Shown one piece after another: positions 36,156-45,734 of a DNA stretch of 64,000 bases. Origin of the DNA: Bacteriovorax sp. BSW11_IV (GTDB taxonomy: Bacteria; Bdellovibrionota; Bacteriovoracia; Bacteriovoracales; Bacteriovoracaceae). Within the stretch, counting starts at the first letter, position 1; every line of letters begins with the position of its first letter. The DNA lies in assembly GCF_000447755.1 (NCBI RefSeq), contig NZ_AUNE01000045.1, forward strand, positions 1 through 64,000. The letters run 5' to 3'. The notes beneath the pieces were generated by a model. It had not been told where the DNA came from. It made no database searches and saw only the letters and a program-made list of their open reading frames with translations. The position numbers were made by a program, and so were the translations under genes.

Positions 36156-37162
36156 ATAAGATCCAATTTTTCAATGTTAATACCTTCGAGTTTCAAATCT
36201 TCGACTAGCATTAATTTTACAAGTTCATCAAATTTCGTTTTAGGTTCCCAATTTAGTTTCTCTTTTGCTTTAGAATAGTCACCAATCAATAGATCTACTT
36301 CTGTTGGTCTATAATATCTTGGATCAATCTCTACAAATTCTTCCCAATTTTTGTTAACCATAGAAAAGGCTTTATCTAGAAAATCTTTAACTGACCAGGT
36401 CTGACCTGTGGCAATTACGTAGTCGTCAGGTTTTTCTTGTTGGAGCATTAGCCACATTGCTTCGACATAATCTTTTGCGTATCCCCAATCTCTTTTCGCA
36501 TCAAGATTTCCTAGGTAAAGTTTTTTATCTTTACCAGATAAAATTCTTGCAATACCTCTAGTAATTTTTCTTGTTACAAATGTTTCTCCACGTCTTGGAC
36601 TTTCATGATTAAACAGAATTCCGTTTGATGCATGAAGATTGTAACTCTCTCTATAGTTTATTACCTGGTGATGAGCATAAACCTTAGCGCATGCGTAGGG
36701 ACTTCTTGGATAAAATGGAGTGTTTTCATCTTGGGGTACAGCGTGCACTTTTCCATACATTTCAGAACTTGAAGCTTGATAGAATCTAATATGCTCTAAA
36801 GCTCCTGTGTTTTTAATAGCTTCTAATAATCTAAGTGTCCCCATTGCAACACTGTCTACGCAATAAATAGGAGCATCAAATGAAACTCTAACGTGACTTT
36901 GAGCTCCAAGATTATAAATTTCATCAGGTTCAATTTGATGGATTAGTTTTTCAAGATTACTTGCATCACTTAAGTCACCATAGTGAAGGATTAATCTTCC
37001 ATCTTGTTCATGGATATCTTGATAAATATGCATTATGCGGCCAGTATTAAATGAAGATGATCTTCTTATGATACCGTGAACTTGATAGCCTTTACTGAGT
37101 AGAAGTTCTGCTAAGTAGGAGCCGTCTTGCCCAGTTATTCCAGTGATAAGTGCTTTTTTCAT
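36152..37162 (-). CDS. gmd: GDP-mannose 4,6-dehydratase
   Basis: Gmd makes GDP-4-keto-6-deoxymannose from GDP-mannose. The motifs [47 protein letters not shown] and [16 protein letters not shown] are diagnostic. The frame starts 34 codons upstream, but ATG 37162 gives MKKALITG, the usual start (336 residues). A hairpin and a TATAAT box lie 50-80 bp upstream. It heads the gmd-GT2-colC-colD-GT-C-acyltransferase run. Confidence 0.95.
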   Translation of the reverse strand: MKKALITGITGQDGSYLAELLLSKGYQVHGIIRRSSSFNTGRIMHIYQDIHEQDGRLILHYGDLSDASNLEKLIHQIEPDEIYNLGAQSHVRVSFDAPIYCVDSVAMGTLRLLEAIKNTGALEHIRFYQASSSEMYGKVHAVPQDENTPFYPRSPYACAKVYAHHQVINYRESYNLHASNGILFNHESPRRGETFVTRKITRGIARILSGKDKKLYLGNLDAKRDWGYAKDYVEAMWLMLQQEKPDDYVIATGQTWSVKDFLDKAFSMVNKNWEEFVEIDPRYYRPTEVDLLIGDYSKAKEKLNWEPKTKFDELVKLMLVEDLKLEGINIEKLDLI

Positions 37163-37208
37163 GATGAATCCAAGTGATGTGTTAAATAATTCTGTTCGAG
37201 AATTATCC

Positions 37209-37244
37209 ATAAAAAAATTATATTTGCATAGGTAAATATGCAAA
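37209..37244 (-). other. Hairpin with T-run upstream of gmd: terminator of wzx or promoter of gmd
   Basis: On the minus strand an 8-bp perfect stem (37237-37244 with 37223-37230, six-base loop) is followed by TATAATTTTTTT. As a terminator it would end the wzx transcript 90 bases after its stop. The same bases include TATAAT (37222-37217) with TTTGCA 16 bases upstream, which could be a gmd promoter. I cannot decide between them. Confidence 0.45.
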
Positions 37245-37332
37245 GTTCTTGAGGAATTCACCAATGAAAATAGTGAGAAAATGGGTATTGAGCTTTATGA
37301 TATTTATCTCAAAGTAGTTCTTTTTTTTTTCT

Positions 37333-38787
37333 TTAAATTTTACTTTTAATAAATTTAAAAACCTTATCCTTTTCATTTTTTGATAGGAGAAAAATGAAGA
37401 AGGTCGCACCTAAACCAACGAGAATAAGTGTAAAAAAGATTACAGATTCTTTAAGTGACTGAATATTATATAAATTTATAAGCGCCAGGTTTGCTAATCC
37501 ACTTAAACCAAGTGCTGTGATAATTTTTTTCCAATCAATGTTGAATGAAAAATATCTTTTTCCATAGTGCCAAATCATCGCCGGGCCAATGCAATACGTA
37601 AGAACACTACTTCCAACAGCACCCCAGACACCGAAATTTCTAACTAAAAAGAAATTCAGAGCAATGTTAATTATACATAGGATATTATAACTTTTTGCAA
37701 TGTATCCAACTTTTCTTTCGAAGATTAGACCGGCGCAAAAGATGTTTACTGAGCCATTAATTAGAATTCCCAACCCAATTATGGGAGCAAATTTTAAAGC
37801 GGGTAGAAAGCTGCCACCTTTAACAATGTATGGACCTGCAAGCATAATAAAGGCGCTTAGGGCCGTGCACAAATAAGTTCCAAGGATGAAGTAGCTTAGA
37901 GTTATAGTTGAGAAGAGTTCTTTAACTCCTTCTTTTTTTCTATACTCAACCATCATGGGGTTCCATATTTGGATAAAGGGTGCAATTAGGACAATATTAA
38001 TAACACTTCCTAGTTTGTAGCCTAGAGAGTAAATACCAACATCAGAAATTGTTAGAAATTCATTAATAAAAAAACGGTCAGACCAATCAATAGACATTCC
38101 AGCTAGACTTGAAAGTACTGTAGGAAAACCATATTTGAGCATTAGTTTGGCTTCAGTTTTATCGAAGATTATTCTGAAATGCTCTCGGTAAATGAAAATA
38201 AAGAATACTAAAATTAATAAAAAAGTACCGAGGCGGCTGTATATTGGTGCCCACAGGCCAATGTCCTTATAAACAAGGAGATAATAAGTTGTGGAAAAAT
38301 TAAGAATCATTCCGAAGATACTTAGTAATGAAACTTGTATCGACTTTCTTAGAAGTCTTGCAAAGCTATAGAAGTATTGATTTAAAAAGTTTAAAGCAGA
38401 AGAAATGGAAATATAAAATAAGTGCTCTCCATACTCTGGTGTTTTAAATATAAGTAGCGATAATGTACTTTTAAAAAGATAGACTAAAAGAACTTGGGCA
38501 AATGCGCCCATAACGATTAGGCTAAATCCTGTAGAGAACACGCCTTTTCTTTTTTCACTACATTCGTAGTCAAAGTATGACCTTGGCAGTGCCGATGTAA
38601 TTCCTAGGTAGAAAACTGAGCCAATAACTAAGCTGAATAAATCAATAAAAGAGAATGTACCGAAAATTTCAGTAGTGAAATGCTTTGTGAAAACAGGAAT
38701 CAGAAAAAATGAAACAGCAGATTGAGCTATACTCCCAATTGCATAAATGACTCCGTGTAGTCCAATTTGTTTGATTTTATCTAGCAT
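37333..38787 (-). CDS. wzx: O-antigen/oligosaccharide flippase
   Basis: A 484-residue protein of the Wzx/MOP family with about twelve to fourteen helices. The N-terminus (GVIYAIGSIAQSAVSFFLIPVFT) and ALPRSYFDYE fit the polysaccharide-biosynthesis flippase pattern, as does FGVWGAVGSSVLTYCIGP near the last helices. It moves the undecaprenyl-diphosphate-linked repeat unit to the periplasmic face. It is the only flippase in the window, so it probably serves the whole locus. Divergent from the 578-residue membrane protein. Confidence 0.9.
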   Translation of the reverse strand: MLDKIKQIGLHGVIYAIGSIAQSAVSFFLIPVFTKHFTTEIFGTFSFIDLFSLVIGSVFYLGITSALPRSYFDYECSEKRKGVFSTGFSLIVMGAFAQVLLVYLFKSTLSLLIFKTPEYGEHLFYISISSALNFLNQYFYSFARLLRKSIQVSLLSIFGMILNFSTTYYLLVYKDIGLWAPIYSRLGTFLLILVFFIFIYREHFRIIFDKTEAKLMLKYGFPTVLSSLAGMSIDWSDRFFINEFLTISDVGIYSLGYKLGSVINIVLIAPFIQIWNPMMVEYRKKEGVKELFSTITLSYFILGTYLCTALSAFIMLAGPYIVKGGSFLPALKFAPIIGLGILINGSVNIFCAGLIFERKVGYIAKSYNILCIINIALNFFLVRNFGVWGAVGSSVLTYCIGPAMIWHYGKRYFSFNIDWKKIITALGLSGLANLALINLYNIQSLKESVIFFTLILVGLGATFFIFLLSKNEKDKVFKFIKSKI

Positions 38788-38877
38788 TTTATCTCGATTC
38801 GTTTTAACTCTTACTTCACATCAATAAATTTATTTAATAACATCTCAAAACAATAATTATATTGAATTGAAGGGCTA

Positions 38878-40614
38878 ATGCGAAACATCATTAATAAATC
38901 ATCTATATACTATCTTTTGATAACGCTATTAACAATTTTAATTTTTAAAATCGCTGTCATACAAGATTTTAGTATTAGTGATCCAGCGTTTGACATCTAT
39001 TTTGACGCTATGAATATTCATGTGGCCATTAAAATGTTTCACGATGGTTTATGGTGGTGGGATAACCTGACTAGGGTATCGTTTCCTTACGGTGCTCCAA
39101 TGGGGGGATTTCCTGTCTCAGGTGGCCAATTGGATTACTTCTTCATTTGGATATTCTCTTTAATATCTAAAAATGTTTTTCTCGTAGCGAACTTGTACCT
39201 ATTGTTTACAGTTGTATTAACAGCTCTGCTCACATACTACTCTTGTTTAGAACTTAGATTTAATAAAACTTATTCGATTATAATAGCAATTCTGTATAGC
39301 TTTATTCCCCATATGTATTTTAGGAATACTGCTCATATTATGCTTACTTATTATTTATTCCCTGTTGTATTGATGTACTCAATTAAATTTTTAACAAATG
39401 AATTTGGGAATCTTTCAAAATTTAAAAAGAATATTTTCTATCTTGTGATGCTTTTAGCTGGATTGCAGTACACATATAATGGAGTCTTCATTTTATATGT
39501 TTTGTTCGCAGTTGGAGTTATTAAAATAATTGAGAAAAAAAGAGAGCATTTCAAGCCACTAATTGTCGGTACGGTTGTATTGGTTATTTCAACAATTATA
39601 AATATCGCACCTGTAGTTAAATCTTATAAGAGTAATAGTGAATTAAATCAAAAAATGACGACCTTTAAAAAGGCCAATATGATTGATGATTACCCTTTAA
39701 ATTTAAGAGATATGCTAATACCTGTACAAGATAATCATTTTTTTGTCCTTAAAGGGATTCGTTACGTTTTTGATAGAGCTGAATATAAGTACAATGGAGA
39801 ATTGAGAAGTTCATCACTTGGATTAATTGGTTGCTTAGGATTAATCATATGTATTGTTACACTTGTATTCAACACTAAACTTAAATCATTAAGGTACAGT
39901 AAAGAAATATCCCAGTTATTTATGTTTTTGTTTCTTCTTGCCATGCCAGGAGGTCTTGCTTCATTTATTAATTTAGTTAGTCCACAAATCAGATGTTATA
40001 ATCGAGTGGCCCCAATGATTTCATTTTTAGCAATATGTTCTTTCTTTGTATTTTTAGAAATGAAATTAATTAATGTAAGTAAAATAAAAAAAAATGTGAT
40101 TTTATTTGCGTTATTCCTATTTGGTCTAATTGATCAAAATCCAGGTTTTACAAATTTATATTCAAAAGGACAAAGGGGAAGCGGAAGATTAGAAGATATC
40201 GCAAATTTAGGTCCTCTACTCAATGAAGTAGAATCAAAGTTTCCTATGGCGAATAATGTCTTTTACCTGCCCTTTAATATTTACCCATCTTCTCCAAGAG
40301 TAAATAAAATGCCAGCACAAGCAGATGGATTAGCATATTTACTATCAGATAGATTGAATTGGTCGATTATGCCTTTACTACCTTCTGCTGAAGAAGAGCT
40401 GTCCAAGGTTAAAAAACTAACAGGTAATGAACTATTGTGTTTTTTATCAAAATTAAGCTACGATTCAGTTTTAATAGATAGAAGAGGCTATAGCGATAAT
40501 GGAAATGAAATTTTAAACTCAATTAAAGAAAATTATGTTCATGAAAATCTTTTAGAAAGTAGTAATAAAAATTACGTGTTTATTAAATTTTTAGCGACCG
40601 AATGTGAAAGTTAG
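38878..40614 (+). CDS. GT-C-like polytopic membrane protein
   Basis: A 578-residue protein with about ten to eleven helices in the first 420 residues and a C-terminal exported domain of about 150. The first exported loop has DPAFDIYFDA and WWWDNLTRVSFPYGAPMG, the place where GT-C enzymes carry catalytic acids. It resembles uncharacterised O-antigen-locus glycosyltransferases (YfhO-like or GT39-like). A GAAGGG site precedes the ATG. It stands alone between wzx and a hairpin. Donor and acceptor unknown. Confidence 0.6.
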   Translation: MRNIINKSSIYYLLITLLTILIFKIAVIQDFSISDPAFDIYFDAMNIHVAIKMFHDGLWWWDNLTRVSFPYGAPMGGFPVSGGQLDYFFIWIFSLISKNVFLVANLYLLFTVVLTALLTYYSCLELRFNKTYSIIIAILYSFIPHMYFRNTAHIMLTYYLFPVVLMYSIKFLTNEFGNLSKFKKNIFYLVMLLAGLQYTYNGVFILYVLFAVGVIKIIEKKREHFKPLIVGTVVLVISTIINIAPVVKSYKSNSELNQKMTTFKKANMIDDYPLNLRDMLIPVQDNHFFVLKGIRYVFDRAEYKYNGELRSSSLGLIGCLGLIICIVTLVFNTKLKSLRYSKEISQLFMFLFLLAMPGGLASFINLVSPQIRCYNRVAPMISFLAICSFFVFLEMKLINVSKIKKNVILFALFLFGLIDQNPGFTNLYSKGQRGSGRLEDIANLGPLLNEVESKFPMANNVFYLPFNIYPSSPRVNKMPAQADGLAYLLSDRLNWSIMPLLPSAEEELSKVKKLTGNELLCFLSKLSYDSVLIDRRGYSDNGNEILNSIKENYVHENLLESSNKNYVFIKFLATECES

Positions 40615-40640
40615 GAGCATCTCAATCTTTTGAGATGCTC
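40615..40640. terminator. Hairpin between convergent genes
   Basis: An 11-bp perfect stem (40615-40625 with 40630-40640, four-base loop) starts directly after the TAG stop. The T-run after it is weak on both strands, so it may stabilise message ends or terminate inefficiently. Confidence 0.6.
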
Positions 40641-40645
40641 TTGAA

Positions 40646-41371
40646 CTAATTACTAAATCTAAAACGAAGAAGAGTCCATACTGCATTAAATCCATCTTTT
40701 GGACCAATTTTCTTTCCCTCGGCCTTTGTACGTGGAATGTATCTAATAGGCACCTCGAATATTTTAATGTTTGACTTAATAAGTTTACTCGTAATCTCGT
40801 GATCAGTTTCAAACCCATTAGTTTTAATAATATTCTTTTTGAAAAAATGAGAAGGATAAATTTTGTATGCAGTTAATGTATCAGTTATCCATTTCTGGTA
40901 AAGTATAAATGTCCAGAGGGTTAAAATTATTCCAGCTAACCATGGCGCAAATTCTTGTTTTTTATGTCTTCCTGGAAAAAATTTCATTCCATCTTTTTTT
41001 TGATACTGCCAGAGAGTTCTACTTCCATAAATTGCTTGGTCAGGATTTTTGTTTAGCTCTTCGAGCATTGCAGGATAATCTTCTGGAAAGTATTCTAAAT
41101 CAGCATCTTGAACAAGAATGTAGTCTCCTGTTGAAGATCTAATACCGTTTTGAACTGCTCCACCTTTTCCTGTGTTTTTTTGCTGTATTAAAGTAACCTC
41201 TTTAAAGTCAGAGACTACGCTAGAAGTATTATCCTTGGAGCCATCGTCAACCACAATGATTTCTTTTTTGAATTGTAATGTGTCAGTATCGACAGCAAGA
41301 ATACGCTTTAATAAATCTCCAATATATCTTTCTTCATTGTATGCAGGAATAATTATAGAAATTGTTTTCAT
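40646..41371 (-). CDS. Glycosyltransferase family 2 (DPM1/DolP-type)
   Basis: A 241-residue GT2: ISIIIPAYNEERYIGDL, VVDDGSKDNT, GKGGAVQNGI and VQDADLEYFPEDY (acidic motif). It is a close relative of the C-terminal domain of the fusion gene just upstream: both end with P-basic-Y-x-PRTK-x-x-GKKI-x-x-x-DG and a short basic tail. Such enzymes commonly transfer to polyprenyl phosphate. It overlaps the fusion gene's stop; the ATG at 41371 is preferred over GTG 41383. Last gene of the minus run from 50.9 kb. Confidence 0.85.
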   Translation of the reverse strand: MKTISIIIPAYNEERYIGDLLKRILAVDTDTLQFKKEIIVVDDGSKDNTSSVVSDFKEVTLIQQKNTGKGGAVQNGIRSSTGDYILVQDADLEYFPEDYPAMLEELNKNPDQAIYGSRTLWQYQKKDGMKFFPGRHKKQEFAPWLAGIILTLWTFILYQKWITDTLTAYKIYPSHFFKKNIIKTNGFETDHEITSKLIKSNIKIFEVPIRYIPRTKAEGKKIGPKDGFNAVWTLLRFRFSN

Positions 41372-41372
41372 T

Positions 41373-44171
41373 TTAAATCTCACTATATTTGAACTTTAAA
41401 AGATTAATGATGCATTTGATGCCATCAAGCATTGTGATTTTTTTTCCATCTTTTTTTGTTCTTGGCGAATATTTCACTGGTATTTCATTAATGAAGACCC
41501 TCTTCCTGCCTAATTTTGCAATAATTTCTCCATCAAGATCGAAACCTGATGACTTCAAATTTAGATCATCAATAAGATCTTTTTTAAATACCTTAAGAGA
41601 AGTTAAGGGGTCTGTAACAAAACGATTATAGAGGAACAAGCTTATTGAGCTTAATAGCATCCCTCCATATTTACTTACAAAGTAGTCTTTAAATTTATTG
41701 TTGTAGACTTCTTTAATCTGCAAATCTAGATTGATACATTTAACTGTTCGACTTCCAAAAACTACTGAGTTTTCGTTATTATTCAAGGTTTTGATAAGAT
41801 GAATTAGATCTTTCGTATCGTATTCGGCATCTGAAGGAAAAAAAGCAATAATATCACCAGTGGCATTTTTGATTCCGTGTCTTAGTGCTGCCCCTCTTCC
41901 AAATTCTCCAACTGGAAGCTTGAGTGATTTAACATTCTTATTTTCTTTAGCTATTTCATAGCTATGATCTGTTGAACCACCATCAACAAAGATAATTTCT
42001 TTTAGAAGTCCCATGTCCATGAAGTTTAAGAGGTCTAGATCGTGAAGAACTTGTTTAAGTGTCTTCTCTTCATTTAGGGCCGGGACAACAATTGATACTT
42101 TGAAGTTCTTTCTATTTATTTTTTTAGAAAGCTTATTGTTTACAATAGAAGTAAGCTCGGCAAGAACCTGATCACCTGAGTGTGCACCTGATGCCGATTC
42201 CCAATCTAGTAGATTGACATTATTTTTTGCATAAGGAAAAGCATCTTGATCAAAAGTCACATAGCTTGCGTTATCACTTTTTGCATTTTCAAGAGAAGAG
42301 GTTTGAATAAAGAAAGTTGAAATAATATCTTTCCACTCCAATTCAATACTGTTCTTGCGCTTCATGTAAAAAAGAAGTTTTTGAGTCAATGAAGAAACCG
42401 TTTCATTTTGAATTTCATTATCTTTTAAAATATTAGAAATAAAGATCTTTTGAGAAGCTTTATTTGAAGCAATAAGCTCTCCTAGATCTTTTGTAATATA
42501 TGAAGGAAAGAGTGAAGAGTGCTGTGTTCCCGGTCCATAGATTACAATATCTGCATTTTTGATAACAGGTACGACTTCTTGATTAAGTTCTGGAAAAACT
42601 TGTTTGCTTGTGAGGTAGGAATGTTTTTGTTCAAGAGTCATAGACTGAATTTTGTCTAGTTCTTCTGGGTTTAAATAGTTTTCTAGTAAGAAGATGTCTT
42701 TAATTGAGCTGCTGTTTTGAGGGGATACGATTTGAGCTTCATCAATCAAATACGTGCCATCTTCTTTAAGACCTGTGAGTACTAAATTTTGTCCGTCAGT
42801 GATATTGATAACATCGCATTTTATATTTGCGACTTCTGATAATTTTGAAACAGTCTGATTGAAGTTTTGATTTTCTTTTAAATAGCAACCGGCAAAAAGA
42901 ATATTTCCAAAAGAGCAATCATTGAAATCGAAAAGATTGTTGTTTGCAGCTTGTTCCATAGCATAGCTTGAGAATAATTTACAATAGTCGTTAAGATAAT
43001 TTGCCGTTTCAACTTTTAAGTTTTTTATGGCGTCAGCAATTTTTGGAAATTTCTCAAGAGCATCATAGTTCAAGAAATTATTTAATAAAAAGATCCCTTC
43101 ATCAAATGATGTTTGAAGAGGTAGTCTGATTTCAAATAAAGTATAGAGGGCCTTACCTGATGGGATATTTGTATCGATAAAGCGAGAGATATTTTTTCTG
43201 AAATCACTTGGTCCAAGTAGTCCCGGGATGAATCGTCTCATGGCCCCTGTAGATAATCCATCATCGTAAGCATTCACTAGTACTTTAAGCTTGATTTGTG
43301 GATGTTGGAATAGTGATTTGCAGATCGTCTCGGTTCCTCTTCCGCCTGAGAAAACGACGACATTTACAAAGTTTTGTTCTTTCATAAATTCCTCAATTTT
43401 CTGTACATCCTCTTTCGTATTTACGCCGATGCTTTCGAATTCATCTTCAATCTGTATCGAAACAAGACCGTCTGATTCATTTTCAAACTTCGGAATAAGT
43501 GGGAGAAGATTATATTCTTGAGTGGATTCCCCAATGGCCACATCCGAGTTTTTATATTCATTTAAGATTTTAAAGAGCTCTTTAGTATCAAAAAGAAAGA
43601 CTCCTATATCACTTTCCCCATTCTTTACTATGTTGGAACTCTCTCTTGCTTGGAAAACATGAGTGATGGTTTGGTTTTGATTTCTTTCAAAGTGAATATA
43701 AGGTTTTGTCTTTAAAACTGTAGGAAGTGTTAATAGAGGATTTTTTCTCGAATTATGTATTTGAATTGCGGATGCAATTGTTTTTCTCTTAACAGTAACT
43801 TGATCTCCCCAGATAACAAGAGAGTTTTTTGTTTTAGTGGATTTTTCTGCTTTTAAGATGGCATCGGCCATTCCTCGAGGAGTTTCTTGAATAACAATTT
43901 CAAATTTCCCAGGAATGATTTTTTGCAACTCATCTCTAACAAGTTGCTCTCCCTCTTTAGAGAGGATGAAAATAAAACGGGAGCAATGCTCACTGATCGT
44001 TTCAATAATATGTTGGAGGATTGATTTGTCTAAAATTGGATAAAGAATTTTTGGTTTATCGTGACCAAGTCTTGAACCTTTTCCAGCAGCTGGAATAATG
44101 GCCGTCCACTGGTCTGCGTTTGTAGCTTCTTCATTTAAAATAATGTTTTTGATCTTAATTATTTTATTCAT
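41373..44171 (-). CDS. Three-domain fusion: sugar nucleotidyltransferase, CofD/YvcK-like, GT2
   Basis: A 932-residue soluble protein. Residues about 22-265 are a nucleotidyltransferase (PAAGKGSRLGHDKPK at 27-41, GMADAI, and a WGDQ metal-site segment). Residues about 269-680 resemble the CofD/YvcK family: FSGGRGT (274-280), NAYDDGLSTGAMRRF (300-314) and YGPGTQHSSLFP (545-556), matching YvcK's GPGS-TS loop. Residues 691-932 are a GT2 (VDGGST 729-734, acidic PSDAEYD 779-785). YvcK binds UDP-GlcNAc and CofD transfers a phosphorylated acid, so the protein may make a nucleotide-activated group, modify it and pass it on. The combined reaction is not known to me. It is followed by a paralogous GT2 and preceded by a HAD phosphatase gene. 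Confidence 0.8.
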   Translation of the reverse strand: MNKIIKIKNIILNEEATNADQWTAIIPAAGKGSRLGHDKPKILYPILDKSILQHIIETISEHCSRFIFILSKEGEQLVRDELQKIIPGKFEIVIQETPRGMADAILKAEKSTKTKNSLVIWGDQVTVKRKTIASAIQIHNSRKNPLLTLPTVLKTKPYIHFERNQNQTITHVFQARESSNIVKNGESDIGVFLFDTKELFKILNEYKNSDVAIGESTQEYNLLPLIPKFENESDGLVSIQIEDEFESIGVNTKEDVQKIEEFMKEQNFVNVVVFSGGRGTETICKSLFQHPQIKLKVLVNAYDDGLSTGAMRRFIPGLLGPSDFRKNISRFIDTNIPSGKALYTLFEIRLPLQTSFDEGIFLLNNFLNYDALEKFPKIADAIKNLKVETANYLNDYCKLFSSYAMEQAANNNLFDFNDCSFGNILFAGCYLKENQNFNQTVSKLSEVANIKCDVINITDGQNLVLTGLKEDGTYLIDEAQIVSPQNSSSIKDIFLLENYLNPEELDKIQSMTLEQKHSYLTSKQVFPELNQEVVPVIKNADIVIYGPGTQHSSLFPSYITKDLGELIASNKASQKIFISNILKDNEIQNETVSSLTQKLLFYMKRKNSIELEWKDIISTFFIQTSSLENAKSDNASYVTFDQDAFPYAKNNVNLLDWESASGAHSGDQVLAELTSIVNNKLSKKINRKNFKVSIVVPALNEEKTLKQVLHDLDLLNFMDMGLLKEIIFVDGGSTDHSYEIAKENKNVKSLKLPVGEFGRGAALRHGIKNATGDIIAFFPSDAEYDTKDLIHLIKTLNNNENSVVFGSRTVKCINLDLQIKEVYNNKFKDYFVSKYGGMLLSSISLFLYNRFVTDPLTSLKVFKKDLIDDLNLKSSGFDLDGEIIAKLGRKRVFINEIPVKYSPRTKKDGKKITMLDGIKCIINLLKFKYSEI

Positions 44172-44811
44172 AAATACTCACTATTTCTGAAAGAGAATCG
44201 ATGATTTTATGAGGAGAGAGCTTTTTAAGTTCTTCTCTTTTGTGTGCCGTTGTTATTGCGACTGTTTCAATTTCCGCAGCTAAGCTTGCTTTAATTCCAG
44301 AAAAAGAGTCTTCAATAACGACGAGATTTTCTTTGGGAATTTTCATCATTTTGGCGGCCAAGTTGTAAATCTCTGGAGAAGGCTTAGCGTTTTGAACATC
44401 TTCACCTGAAATATAGAAGGCGAAGCATTCAGTCAGACCTGATTTTTTTAAGAAAAGTTCTATGTTTTTTGATCTTGATGAACTTGCAATGCAGAGCTTG
44501 AATTTTTTATTAAGATCTTTTATTGAAGAGCACGTATCTTTATAAATGAAATCAGATTCATTTAACAAATTTGTGGCAAGACTTCTTTTTTTCTCAGTGA
44601 GGGACATGATCATATTATCATCAAAAGAAATATTATTTTTTGATAACGTTTCTTTGAAAACTTCATCCGTTCTCATCCCTGCGTAGCCGTGATAATTGAA
44701 GTTTGTAATTTCAAATTGGGCAAGAACACTCTTGAATGAATTTTCGTGTGCAGATGACGAATTCCAAAGGACACCATCTAAATCAAAAATTATTCCTTTT
44801 TTAGAGATCAT
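44164..44811 (-). CDS. HAD-family phosphatase/phosphomutase (beta-PGM-like)
   Basis: A 215-residue HAD protein: IIFDLDGVLWNSS (nucleophile Asp), IASSSRSKNI (motif II), KPSPEIY (motif III Lys) and VIEDSFSGIKA (motif IV acids). The cap is of the beta-phosphoglucomutase type. It may dephosphorylate or isomerise a sugar phosphate for the fusion enzyme. The frame begins 15 codons earlier, but ATG 44811 shares ATGA with the preceding methyltransferase stop. It overlaps the fusion gene by eight bases. Confidence 0.85.
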   Translation of the reverse strand: MISKKGIIFDLDGVLWNSSSAHENSFKSVLAQFEITNFNYHGYAGMRTDEVFKETLSKNNISFDDNMIMSLTEKKRSLATNLLNESDFIYKDTCSSIKDLNKKFKLCIASSSRSKNIELFLKKSGLTECFAFYISGEDVQNAKPSPEIYNLAAKMMKIPKENLVVIEDSFSGIKASLAAEIETVAITTAHKREELKKLSPHKIIDSLSEIVSIYE

Positions 44812-45734
44812 TTTTTTCTCGCTATAACCAGTGTTTGACCAATGTAATAGGTGCAAGGGAGCTTATCTAGTCTGAGCAATTCAACTGCCTTTCTGAAGTA
44901 TTTGAAAAAACCAAAATAAGACTCTGCTCTTTTAAGAACATAACCAAGTTCAAGAGTTTGATAGTATGGGGAGATTGTCTCAACTTTAAAATCAAACTTA
45001 TTGAGATACTCTCTAATTGTTTTTGGAGTGAAATAAAATAAATGAACACTTAAGTAAAATGGCCACTTCTTCCCTAATAGTTTGCATGGCCATGTGTCGA
45101 TATCTGGATAGTTTACAACAAAAATACCATCATCTTTTAAAATTCTTTTAATCTCTATAATCGTTTGGGCAGGATCAGTAATGTGTTCAATAACATCCCA
45201 CAAAGTTACGATATCGAAAGTCTTGTCATCAAAATGATGATCTAGCAGAATTCCTGGTCTAATGTCGAGTTTATAGGTTTCGCGACCTTTATTTGCGAGC
45301 CATTTTGCGGGTTCAATCCCTGTCACAGTAAAGCCTAGGTCGTTGGCAGCTTTTGGAAAAGCAGCTCCTGCGCACCCAATATCCAGAACTTTTTTATCTT
45401 TTGATGCCGTTATATTGTTCTTTGAAATAATTTTTTTTAGTGATTTAGAAAAAGTTCGGATTCTCTGTGGATTTTGAGAAAAGAAAGTATCGTCCTCTGC
45501 AGATGAATAGGACTCCATGATAATATCTTCTTTAACTCTAGGATTAAGATAAGATAAATCACACTTGTTACATTTTACGAGTTGATCGTATAGAACTTGA
45601 TCGCTAGAAGAAGAGTAAACTTTTAAGAAATCTTCTTCCGTTTTAAAATTTGAATAATCGCTATTGAAAACAATCTTGTAATTGTCTGAAGAGCAATTGA
45701 TACATTTTACATTTTCAAGAACATTTTCAATCAT
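44808..45734 (-). CDS. SAM-dependent methyltransferase with zinc-ribbon N-terminus
   Basis: A 308-residue class I methyltransferase. Two CxxC pairs (CINC near 11-14 and CNKC near 55-58) form a probable zinc ribbon; VLDIGCAGAAFPKAA is the SAM loop, TGIEPAK the acidic strand, and IVTLWDVIEHITDP the usual post-SAM segment. Same overall plan as 20022-20984. Its start overlaps the radical-SAM stop by four bases, so the two enzymes probably act in one pathway. Substrate unknown. Confidence 0.82.
   Translation of the reverse strand: MIENVLENVKCINCSSDNYKIVFNSDYSNFKTEEDFLKVYSSSSDQVLYDQLVKCNKCDLSYLNPRVKEDIIMESYSSAEDDTFFSQNPQRIRTFSKSLKKIISKNNITASKDKKVLDIGCAGAAFPKAANDLGFTVTGIEPAKWLANKGRETYKLDIRPGILLDHHFDDKTFDIVTLWDVIEHITDPAQTIIEIKRILKDDGIFVVNYPDIDTWPCKLLGKKWPFYLSVHLFYFTPKTIREYLNKFDFKVETISPYYQTLELGYVLKRAESYFGFFKYFRKAVELLRLDKLPCTYYIGQTLVIARKK

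Noticed and set aside
37218-37409. 63-residue minus frame after wzx
   Set aside because: It overlaps the end of wzx in another frame and includes the hairpin region; no ribosome site.
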